Origin: Torymus aiolomorphi
Taxonomy: Eukaryota > Arthropoda > Insecta > Hymenoptera > Torymidae
Direction: 5' to 3'
DNA: 64,000 nt
NCBI GenBank assembly: GCA_036365515.1
Contig: CM070874.1
Location: forward strand, 45,445,083 to 45,509,082
Every line of letters begins with the position of its first letter. Position 1 is the first letter of the stretch. This document shows positions 24,500 to 36,900 of this stretch, one piece after another. The position numbers and the translations under genes are program-made. The notes below the pieces were generated by a model. The model worked only from the letters and a program-made list of their open reading frames with translations, was not told the origin of the DNA and did not search any database.

Positions 24500-27360
24500 T
24501 TGAATAATTTTAGTAAAAGATACTATCTAATCGGTATTTATCATACTATTACTATAACGCCATTTACAGTGTTTTATAATGATCGTTGCATGAAATTCGA
24601 CGTTCATCTACCGGATGCTACCGGCTGAACCGACGATCAAAGCATTATTATTCAATTCGCTTATCGCAATTTATCAGGCATTGCAATATAAAATATTAAT
24701 TACTAACGAATAGGCATATATCGGGATATCAAGAGAATTATTGCTTTAGGCCGCATTTTTGTATCGGGTTTTATGGGCCTTTCCACGGTTAGAGAAAGTA
24801 GGGGCTATCGGTTTTTACCGCTATAATTCTGCATTTTCAAGAATCCTACGCGATCCATTTATAGTGTTTTATGGTGAATGTAGCATCAAATTCGAGGTTC
24901 ATCTACCGGATGCTACCGGCTGAACCGACGATCAAACCGTTTTTCCTCAATTCGCTTATCGCAATTTATCACGCATTGCAATATAAAATATTAATTACTA
25001 ACGAATAGGCATATATCGGGATATCAAGAGAATTATTGGTTTAGGCCGCATTTTTGTATCGGGTTTTATGGGCCTTTCCACGGTTAGAGAAAGTAGGGGC
25101 TATCGGTTTTTACCGCTATAATTCTGCATTTTCAAGAATCCTACGCGATCCATTTATAGTGTTTTATGGTGAATGTAGCATCAAATTCGAGGTTCATCTA
25201 CCGGATGCTACCGGTTGAACCGACGATCAAACCGTTTTTCCTCAATTCGCTTATCGCGATTTATCAGGCATTGCTATATAAAATATCAATTACTAATGAA
25301 TAGGTATATATCGGGATATCAAGAGATTTATTGCTTTTTGCCGCATTTTTGTATCGGGTTTTATGGGCCTTTCCATGGTTAGAGAAAGTAGGGGTTATCG
25401 GTTTTTACCGCTATAATTCTGCATTTTCAAGAATCCTACGCGATCCATTTATAGTGTTTTATGGTGAATTTAGCATCAAATTCGAGGTTCATCTACCGGA
25501 TGCTACCGGCTGAACCGACGATCAAACCGTTCTTCCTCAATTCGCTTATCGCGATTTATCAGGCATTGCTATATAAAATATAATTACTAACGAATAGGTA
25601 TATATCGGGATATCAAGAGAATTATTGCTTTTTTCCGCATTTTTGTATCGGGTTTTATGGGCCTTTCCACGGTTAGAGAAAGTAGGGGCTATCGGTTTTT
25701 ACCGCTATAATTCTGCATTTTCAAAAATCCTACGCGATCCATTTATAGTGTTTTATGGTGAATGTAGCATCAAATTCGAGGTTCATCTACCGGATGCTAC
25801 CGCCTAACCGACGATCAATCCGTTTTTCCTCAATTCGCTTATCGCGATTTATCAGGCATTGCTATATAAAATATGAATTACTAACGAATAGGTATATATC
25901 GGGATATCAAGAGAATTATTGCTTTTTGCCGCTTTTTTGTATCCGGTTTTATGGGCCTTTCCACGGTTAGACAAAGTAGAGGCTATCGGTTTTTACCGCT
26001 ATAATTCTGCAGTTTCAAGAATCCTACGCGATCCATTTATAGTGTTTTATGGTGAATATAGCATCCAATTCGAGGTTCATCTACCGGATGCAACCGGCTG
26101 AACCGACGATCAAACCGTTCTTCCTCAATTCGCTTATCGCGACTTATCAGGCATTGCAATATAAAATATTAATTACTAACGAATAGATATATATCGGGAT
26201 ATCAAGATAATTATTGCTTCTTGCCGCATTTTTGTATCGGGTTTTATGGGCCTTTCCACGGTTAGAGAATGTAGGGGCTATCGGTTTTTACCGCTATAAT
26301 TCTGCATTTTCAAGAATCCTACGCGAGCCATTTATAGTTTTTTACCATTTTACCATTTATAGTGTCTTATGGTGAATTTTGTATCTAAGATAAGGTTCAC
26401 TTACCGGATGCTGTCGGCTGAACCGCCGATCGAACCGTTCTTCCCCAATTTGCTTATCGAGATTTATCAGGCATTGCTATATAAAATATGAATTACTAAC
26501 GAATATGTATAATCGGGATATCAAGTTAATTATGGCTTTTTGCCGCATTTTTTTATCGGGTTTTATGGGCCTTTCCATGGTTAGAGAAAGGACGGGCTAT
26601 CGGGTTTTACCGGTATAATTCTGCATTTTCAAGAATCCTACGCAAGCCATTTATAGTGTTTTATGGTGATGTAGCATCAAATTCGAGGTCCATCTACCGG
26701 ATCCTACGGGCTGAATCGACGATCAAAGCATTATTATTCAATTCGCTTATCGCGATTAATCAGGCATTGCTATATAAAATATTCATTACCAACGAATATG
26801 TTTATATCCGCATATCAAGATAATTATTGCCTTCTACCGAATTTTTAAATGGGGTTAGGTTATATATGTCGTTTCACGGTAACAATAATTAATTGTTATC
26901 TGTTCTTACCGCTATTTTCCAGCAATTTACGAAACTTACCTGATTAATTTATAGTCTTGTGATGGTCGTTGACACAAATGCATGTTTCGACTCCGGATGT
27001 TCCCAGCTGATTAAAGCAATCTTTATCTATGCACTGATTACGATCTATTGTGTAATATTATATAAAATATTGAAAGCGAAGTAATAAGTTTATATATATG
27101 CGAATTTCAAGTTAATTATTGCCTTCTACTCTATTCTTTTTACGGGGAGGTGAAGGCTATTAAACTTGAACAGTAACTAACATCTATCGGTTCCTACCAA
27201 CATATTTCATTATTTTCAAGAAATCTGCGTTATTTGTTCATAGTTTTTTATGGTCATTGCAACAAAGCCGAGGTTCGTTTACTGGATGATGCCGAGTTAA
27301 TCAAACATTAAAGCAATCGTAATTAATTCGTTTACTGCAATCTATAGTGCATTACTACAT
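24500..27360 (+). repeat. Left subterminal satellite array, ~295 bp x ~9
   Basis: The landmark TCGGGATATC recurs at 24721, 25016, 25311, 25605, 25899, 26194 and 26513, with degenerate copies near 26807 and 27099: spacing 294-295 except one 319-bp step caused by a local duplication near 26330-26360. Units are close to identical at the outer side and decay inward. The 60-codon frames at 25331, 25625 and 25919 are translations of successive units, not genes. Confidence 0.9.
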
Positions 27361-27389
27361 ATAGTATCAATTGACAAGCTCTATATATA

Positions 27390-27770
27390 TATAGTGATGT
27401 TAAATACCGACATAATTTTCAAACGAGTACATCTCATGAAAATACCAATAGAATCATCCAAAAAAAAATCGAAGTATAGTATTAACATATACAGAGCGCT
27501 TGAAAAACGTGTTTTTCCAAAAAAAATATGAGAATTTATTTAATTAAATAAAAACCGTACTGTCGGTAAGTAGGAATATACAATTGACCTACTTTTCAAA
27601 CGAGCGTAGCTAACGAAAATGCTAAAAGAATCCCTAAAAAAAATTCCTGAATATAGTTTTTATGTGTACTGAGCGCTTGACAACATTTGTTTTCCGAATA
27701 TACGCTTGAATGTTGATTTAAAAAATATTGAAATTTACGGTTTCACGTGGCCTTAATTTATTTATTTTAT
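27390..27770 (+). repeat. Subterminal segment S (copy 1)
   Basis: Two related ~170-bp halves, each with an (A)n-TC.GA.TATAGT block and GAGCGC(C/T)TGA. A direct (not inverted) counterpart lies at 54390-54775. The ends resemble the TIR element at 62997 (CGGTAAGTAGG; CACGTGGCCTTAA). Confidence 0.6.
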
Positions 27771-27959
27771 AAATTTGCAATCAAATTTGTTTACTTAGAG
27801 TATACAGGTACAGCAGCAATCACATTGGGTTTTTAACATCTATTATAATTAATACCTTTCTAACTAACATTTTTAAATTGTTATAACTTAAAAATAAAAC
27901 ACAATACTTAAAATTGTAATCCGATAATCTATACCATTACTAAGAGCTCCACGTTGCTT

Positions 27960-30900
27960 TTATTCAGACTCGTCACTACTGGTGTCATCACTATTGCCAC
28001 TCGTTTCTTCAATACTGTCACCTTCCGATTTTTCTTCATTACTTTTTTCACATTCTTCATCATCAGATTTTTTTTTCTTCATCTGTTTTTATATTTTTTG
28101 CATCATCATCTTTGCATTTATTATTTTTTTATTAATTTTTCGAGACTGGCGAGGTGGTCTATTTAGATCCCACATCTTTGCGGCTATCCATGCACCGACC
28201 TCTCTTCTTAGGTCTGCAATTTCCACAGGAGAATGCAATTTTTGAGTTTTCAAATAGTATTCAAAAATACCTGAAAATTAAAGCATTTTTACATATCTTA
28301 CTTTTCTACTGTTGTTTTCTTTTAATTTAGCATTACATTATGATACTGCACTTTTTAATTATTTCTTTTTTTATTATTACAAGCGATATTCAAACGCGCT
28401 TCGCGCGTACTTTTCTGTTTTTGATGTTATGCATGCTATCTTCATTACATTTTACTTTTAACTTATTTAAGTATTTTTTCTAAGTCAGAACTTAATCATT
28501 TTTATACTACTCTAAATGTAAAAATTTCATTTAAAAAAAATTCAAACATTAAATTCCAAACAGTAAATTTCTCGCGCCTTCTTATCGACCAATCAAAATC
28601 AAGCCTTTAGATGCTTCAACATGGCTGCTCATCACTTTTTTAAGAAGGGATAAAAATTTTAAAAATGTTTGCTTCCTCGTAAGAAATTTCTACACAATTT
28701 TTTCTACGGACGAAGAATAATGACTATATTTAAATGGACTATAATTGCATAGTAATACAAATGTTATTTTATTCGAAAGTTTTCAATTATTTATATATTT
28801 TTAATAATACAAAAGTGATATAATTAATCTTTTATAATTATGTTTGTTTTATAATACGGCTATAATCTTTTAAATTATACTAATAAATAACTACCCTAAT
28901 ATAATACTCGTATCTGAAAAAGGATTTCATGTTATCATTACTTACTATATACTGCAGCTAACTTTGTTGGATTTGTTTTTCTTTTTGTTTCATTGTTTTT
29001 GGACCTATGGCAGCCTCTGCCTGTAATGCTGGTCTCCTTTAATTCCTGAATGCCAATAATTGATACGGCAATTTCTTTAACGAAATGACTGTTTGAATTG
29101 CCATACCTGGCGGCATTGCTTTTAGCATTATCATAAGCTGTTAAGCTTATATAAATATCGTTACCACAATGAATCTAAAAGTTTGAAAATGATATTTTAT
29201 TTACTTTGTTTTTGTAACGTTTTTTTAATAAATAAATAAATAATTTAAGAAATAGGTCGAGTATGTCTATTTTTTCCTAGCAAAAAAAAAAAAAAAATTA
29301 CTTTACTTTACTACTTCTTTTGGATATTCGGTTCTCTCTTAAAAAATAACTTAAAGTTTGCGAGAGAACGAGTGAGAGCCAACGAAGAACTAACACAACT
29401 CGAAATATTGAACTGGCAATAGAAAATGTATAGGGAACTAAGGAAAACTGGAGAGAATTACGTCACACGTGGTTGCGCGTAAATAAACGCAAAGAAACCT
29501 CTTTTAATTTTCTTCAGTTTTTGCGGATCGCTTGAATTTTTGCACTCACTTTTTATATGTAAAAAGAACTTTATGATAACCTGAGAGAACTAAAGAGAAT
29601 TTTTACATACAACTGAGCATGCGGAACTTTTCTCAACTTGTTTTCTCTATGTATAATATAAAAGATTCATGAAAAAACTCACGTGTCCATCTTCTCTTAC
29701 ATATCCCACCTCAATATCACTTTTTGACATTATTTCAAAAGGATTGATTTTTCGAGCAGCTGTAAACAATAATTAAAAATAAATATTCAATTTTTAGATT
29801 AAAATCATTTTTCAAATTGGAGTTACTCCAGCTATTTTTATGCTATACCAATTTTTTTGCATCTGTTTTTCTATATACTGTTCTATTTAGTGTCTGATAG
29901 AAAAAAAAACCGCTGCCAATTCATTGGCCCGTAGCTTCCTCAACCTTAATTTGTTGATTCCTTTAATTAATTTTTAATAACAAAATTTATAAATCTACCT
30001 CTACAAAGAATTTTGATGTGATTAACTGAATTTTACTCCCGTAATCGTTGGACATGCAAATCTCATTTTTTTCATTTTTCAATGTTTACGTTATGGTTAA
30101 TAACAAAAGAACCGTAATAGCTAGAACCTTTTTTTTTAAATATAGCTATTTTAATTCTCTTTCGAATGCTACCCATCCGATTCAGATACATAGAGCCGTT
30201 CTCGAGAAATTGCGATTTGATAAAAATGTTAAAAAAATTTTAACCTCAAATATCTGTGAAATTTATGGACCAATCATTTTGCCCAAAGAACTCGACTAAA
30301 AATTTTTTTCTGTATTTTAGATACTCAATAGAACATAAGCATAACATTTTGGCGATATATTAAACTACGAACAATCCTCAAAATACCAAATAGTTTTAAA
30401 AATGATCTTAAACTTTAGAATTAGCAAAAAATGTGCTTATGTTAAACTAACTTTCGAAAAGAAATAGAATAAGTAAAACATAATTTTTTTTAAAGAAAAA
30501 ATGCAACTAATTGGTAGGTCTTACCGAATTCATCCATCTTAGAGATGACCTTGTTCTGTAAATCTATATTTATTTTCTTTAATTCCTCGCATTCTTTTTT
30601 TATATAATCTTTTGCCTCTTTTTCCTGATTTACCGTATTTTCTAATACCATAATTTTTTTCTTTAAGGCTTTTATTTCTTTTTTAAAATTTATTTCTTCC
30701 TCCATTCGTACTCTCTTTTTTTGCTTCTTGTGGGGGGATTTTTTATTTTTTTCTACAAGTTGTTCGTCTTTCTTTTGCTTTTTATCCTTTACAATTTTCT
30801 TTTCGACTTCTAGACATTCCATTTGTTTTTTTTTCTCCTGTAGAACAACTTCTTTTTCCTGCTCATATTCTTTCTCTTTCACACTGTCATTATTTCCCTC

Positions 30901-33900
30901 TTCCTTATGTTTTAATTTCTCCTTCATTTCACCCTCTTTTACTTCAACTGTCAAATCATCTATGGATTTTTCCCCCTGTAATTCATCATTTACACCTTCC
31001 TTTATTTTTTCTTCTTGGTTTTCGTTTATTTCTTTTAGTTTTTTATTTTCTTCCTCCTTCTCATCTATTTTCGTATTATCTATTGATTTCTGCTCATGTA
31101 AAATTGGTTTTTCATCTTCCTTCACTTTCTCCTCTTCATTTTTTTTATTAATATTTCATTTTTTTTATTTTCCTCGACATCACTGTTTTCTCTTTCTATA
31201 CATTCATCTTTTTTTGTGTCTTCATACGTGAAATTTTAGATATTGTTTTCTTTTTTCTATTCGATTTAGAATTAATTTTTGATTTTTTTAGTGTTTCTTC
31301 AGGCTTATCGTTCTCATTTCTTTTACGTTTTACATTTACCTAAAAAATATTCGATATGTAAATATATATATATATATATATATATAGCGCGTTATAAAAG
31401 TCTGAGAACGACAAAATTTCTCACACTCAAATTTTTGTTATTAAATAAAACAATTTTTGAACCTTAATCATATAGTTTTAATATAAAAGAAAAAGTATCA
31501 TATATTACCAATTTACTGATCAAAATTTAAACTTCTTTAAATGTAGTATAATTGATAAAATCTAATAGTGACTACTGTTTACTTTAATCTAATGTTCAAA
31601 ATATAATTTAATAGTTTATCTTTTAACCCTTTCAGTCACAGAAGCCGATATATCGGCCGCAAATTTCTTTTTCTTCTTTTTTTTCATATTTTTCAAATTC
31701 CAGGCAGGATTTTGAAATTTTTGGCACTTTCAGGTACTGAAGTACCAATCGACTTTTAAGTCATGAAGATATTTTGTCGATATGTAATTGTTGATAGTTA
31801 TTATAAATAAACAATTGTCAAAAAAATGGATTTTTGGGAATCTAATGCGTTAGCGGACAAATTTGATAGTTAACATATGCTTTTTACACTTGTAATTCTT
31901 TGATTGATTAACAAAGCTTATAGAATCGTTATTAGATTTACAAAATTCAATATGGCGTATCCAATATGCACTCTTGCACCAAAGTACCTGAATTATGTGA
32001 CTGAAAGGATTAATTCGCTAATAACCACAACTTAAAAATGTTTAAGTGGATTTCTCCGAGAATACCCTTGAAAAAATAAACTACTGGACAAAAATTACTA
32101 CATAAACTACGACACATTATTGACGAACTACTTTATTCCTATAGTAATTCGATAACTACCAACAATTTTACCCTGTATTATAAATATATACAACATATGA
32201 ACCGCTGTTGGAGCTATTGCTCAATAGTTTATCTGCAGTATGAAGATAATAATGAAGTTTTCGTAACTAGCTATGACCTTAATCGTATCATTCAAAGACT
32301 AGAAACTACATTTTAACATTTACTAATTATTAACTGCTTTTCAGCCAATTAAAATTTTTTAACTACCAAAGATTATTGATATGCTGGTAATACCTTCATT
32401 GTTTTTTTCCTTTTGTCTTTTTCTTGTTTAGCCATATCTACTTTCTCTTTTTTTATTTGCAGCTCACTCATTAGATTAAATGGTTCGCTAGGAAGCAATT
32501 TATTTTCATTGTTCTGAAACATGTTTGATAAGAGTATATTAGCTTTTTTAAATACAGTAATTAATAGCCTTATTTAATGTTTTATGTTCAATAAAATTGA
32601 AAAAAGTCAAGTAACTTGTACAGTGAGAGAAGAATACGGTTATATTAAATAAATATTTGAGTAGGTGGCACAACTAAACGTATACAGTAACAGTTACTAT
32701 ATCTCATTTGAGTGAAACATACGTACAGTATATTCAATTATGGTACATTAACTATTACCTTAAAGCTCATAAAATGGCTTCAAAATGGCTTAAATAATTG
32801 CGTATAGTAATAGTTACTATTTCATCACTTTTTCTAATCATTTAAAATTTTTTGAAATTAGATAGAAACGACGACTACCTAATGTGGTCCACAAAACCTA
32901 GCCAAATTATTTTATTCAATAACTCTATCAGTTTAGATGTCATAAAACTATATCTCAGAGATTATTATAGATCAAATATGTGGTTGAAGTTTGCAACATT
33001 GCGACTCCAACAAAATCCCAACTTGTAAAAAATTATACTTTTCGCCTGGAATCGATTCTACAGCGACAATAATGATGTGAACAGCAAATAAAGGTGCAAG
33101 AAAATGAAAAACAACAAAAAGTCACCCCTTAACACCCCATTTTGTAATGGAAAAAAAGAAAAAAAATTCTAATTCCGCCAGTTTTGAGATCGCCAATAAT
33201 TTTATTCCCGGAATATATGTTTAAGCCTGCAGGATACCTACAGAAAAATTGGCAACCCCGCAAGCACCGTGAAAGACCCCAAAACTACCCCTTTCGCCCG
33301 AAACAAAAATTCAAAAAATTCTAATTTGTCCGTTTTTGAGATCGCCAAGAATTTTATTCCCGGAATACTATTTTGAGCCTGCAGGGTAGCTACAAAAAAA
33401 TTGGCAACGATGCAAGCACCGCGGAAGACCCCCAAACTACACCTTCCGTCCAAACAAATCGCAAAAAAAATCTAATTCCTCCGTTTTTGAGATTGACAAT
33501 AATTTTATTCCCGGATTAGAATTTTGAGCCTGCAGGGTAGATACAACAAAAATGGTCAAATCCCGCAAGAATCGCGGAACACCCACAAACTACCCCTTTC
33601 GCCCAAAAAAATCGCAAAAAATCTAATTCCTCCGTTTTTTTACATTGCCAATAATATTATTCCCGGAATATATATTTAAGCCTGCAGGATACATACAGAA
33701 AAATTGGCAACCCCGCAAGCACCGTGGGAGACCCCTTTTCACCCGAAAAAAAACATACAAAAAATTCTAATTTGTCCGTTTTTGAGATCGCCAAGAATTT
33801 TATTCCCGGAATACAATTTTGAGCATACAGGCAGCTACAAAAAAATTGGCAACGATGCAGCACCGCGGAAGACCTCCTTTCGCCCGAAAAAAATACAAAA

Positions 33901-36900
33901 ATTCTAATTTGTTCGTTTTTGAGATCGCCAAGAATTTTATTCGCGGAATATATGTTTAAGCCTGCAGGATACCTACAGAAAAATTGGCAACCCCGCAAGC
34001 ACCGTGAAAGACCCCAAAACTACCCCTTTCGCCCGAAACAAAAATTCAAAAAATTCTAATTTGTCCGTTTTTGAGATCGCCAAGAATTTTATTCCCGGAA
34101 TACAATTTTGAGCCTGCAGGGTAGCTACAAAAAAATTGGCAACGATGCAAGCACCGCGGAAGACCCTCTAACTACACCTTCCGTCCAAACAAATCGCAAA
34201 AAAATCTAATTCCTCCGTTTTTGAGATTGACAATAATTTTATTCCCGAAATACAATTTTGAGCATGCAGGGTAGCTACTAGGTGACTTTTTGTTGTTTTT
34301 TATTTTTGTTGGAGTCGCTATGTTGCAAACTTCAAGCACATGATCAAATTTAGTGATCTGTTACTTAAAATAATTTTTTTTTTTTTTTTTTTTTGACTTA
34401 ACGGGATGTGATGTTCATTGTTAGGAATCTTGATCACGATCTTTTTAATAATTATTTAAAAATCAAAACATATTTCCGAAAAAAATGCAATGTGTTACAT
34501 AAGATTCCAAAGATTATTTGATTGTAATTATAAGTTATTTCATTCATAATACTAGGAAAAATTTTTTTTTTAAATTTTACTTTTATAGTTAATATTTATG
34601 TTAGCTTGAAATCGATGTTCAAAGATAAAAAAAATGACGAAGAGAATAAGTTTGAAAGATTTTATTGTATCCCTCTCGACGCTGTATCTCAAAGCACACC
34701 TCGACCCGAACCATTCGTTAATAGTGCTCGAAACAATCTGCCGCCCGTGCAGAATCTTCCTGGTTCCTTGCTTTACATCCACGCTTGCCTTTTCAGGCTG
34801 GTCGCTGTCGATTGGTCCCTTTTTAGGGATTTCTCTGGGTCCAAGAATATGTTTTGCCCAATGTTTTGCCCATGTTGGCAATCAAGTGAGGGATATCTGG
34901 ACGGCATTATGTCTTCTCCATCTTGGAGGCCGGTTGACATGCGCTTTCTTGTACAGTTATGAATCGAATGGCGAAATGGAAGCTAGATAATCTTTGCAAA
35001 ATTACTGAGGGCATCACGTTGCTTTTTGATTTTGTTTTGATTTTGAAATCCTATCCTATCCGTCTTTTATTAAATTAAGGAACAACTTTCAGTGTAATTT
35101 TTGACGTCACATCTTTTTCCTAAATGACACACCATATGTGTCATTTAGGGCGTGTGTGGATGAAATGGATGAATATGGGTGAATATGGGATGGGTATAGA
35201 AGAATATGGATAACCGAGTGAGCATTACCGAGCGAGGTATTAATGCTCGTAATAAAATAATATCGATTTCAATAAAGTATATCTCTGACCATTTATTTTA
35301 TATCTTCTTAAATTAGGTAGAAAATGATTTTAGTTTACGTGTTGTGTGTGAGAGGAAGGATTAAGTTTCTTTATTTAATATATTCTTTATTTATGAAGGT
35401 TCAATTATAAAATAAAAATACAAAAATAAGAGTATAAATTTTTAGATCAATTCTTTATTTAAAAACAAGTTTGCATGAATTTTTTCAGTATTTTTGATCG
35501 CGCATTTTTTAGAGGGAAAAATTCATAAAAATTGAGTCTGTGGAAAAGGGAATTATAACGCTTTTGAGCACAAAACTCTATTATAAAAATGCAGATGTTA
35601 AGTAACAAAATCTATAGTTTAATAAGAAAACGGTCAAAGAATGAAAATGCAGGCAAGTCTTAAGAAACTCTTCATTTAGTGGAACAGTTTTGATTTTATA
35701 GTAATTACTGTAAACTACGTATTAATCTAAACTACTAAATTGAGGTTACGTACCAAATATATTATACATACTCGTTGACAGAAAAATTATGATGTCCGAA
35801 AGTACTGCTTTTTATAATTCTTTATATTATATTTCTGGAAATAACGATGTCATTGTATTTCAAAATCATTTGGAAGAAAAGAAATGTATAATTCTTTTGC
35901 TATATCAATAACAACAGCCTTCTGTGCAATTTCATTGATATTGAAAATACTATATGAAGATTTTTTTTTTGTAACCTTGAAAATGTGTGGGGCTATTGCT
36001 GACTCATTTTGTCCATTAAAATCATTACTACCTATCAGCCAAATTTTTCCATATATATAACAAACATTTCCTGAGATTACAAAATAGTATATTTGTAAGA
36101 TTTCTCCAGTAACAGTTTGGATTACAGAATCATCGGTTTTTTTCACTCGATTGTACTTTACAGTATGAATATATTTTGATTCATAAATACAACGATCGTA
36201 AACTTTTATAACAATTGTTTCATCCTTAGCAAAATTACGGAAATAATTTTGAACTCCAATGTTGTTAATTCCACTTCCAATTAATGTTGCTGTTCCAATT
36301 CTAGTAACATTTTGTAACTGCTGTCTATCAATAAAAAGTGATTTACAAAATTCGATAGCAGGAGAACATGTGTTTTCATTTGTTAGGTAACTCTGAAACT
36401 CAGCATTTTTTAACCACTTGTCGGCTATTTGTTTAACGCATCCATTCGGGGCATTCATCTCTCTCAGAAATTTATATATGCCATTTTCGAATGGGAACGC
36501 TGACGTACACCATAAAGGACCAGTTTTACGTACTGCTAGGCAATAATGAATTAGAGAGTGTACATTGAAAGTAATAAATTTAACTTCATAAAAAATCTCA
36601 CTTTCACCTACAAATTTCATCAAGTTAAATTCACATTTAGCAATATTAGCGTCAGTTATTGATTTCTGTACAAGCATGTAGATACTTGAAACAAATAAAG
36701 CATATGAATCAAATAGTTCTTTAGGAAGTATTCCATGCAGACATGGTAAACTTACAAAAAGCAACCATGTTTTCAACTCAGTTGCTTTGTATTTGTCAAA
36801 TAAATCTATAGAACGAATATTTCTACGAATGTCTCTGCAAAGTTTTATATTGCACATTCGTTTTTTAATTTCTTCGCGATCAGATTTACTGAAATAAAAT

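Noticed and set aside
24500..27360. Regularly spaced repeats resembling a CRISPR or a large tandem gene family
   Set aside because: Spacing is 295 bp with the whole unit repeated and no unique spacers; the frames within are short unit translations.
30728..31231. 167-codon plus frame rich in Ser/Phe/Cys
   Set aside because: Antisense shadow of the Lys/Glu-rich BEN exon 4.
34570..34990. Three overlapping frames of 103-118 codons
   Set aside because: They contradict each other, are not linked to splice signals, and resemble no family; a modest GC rise explains the absence of stops.
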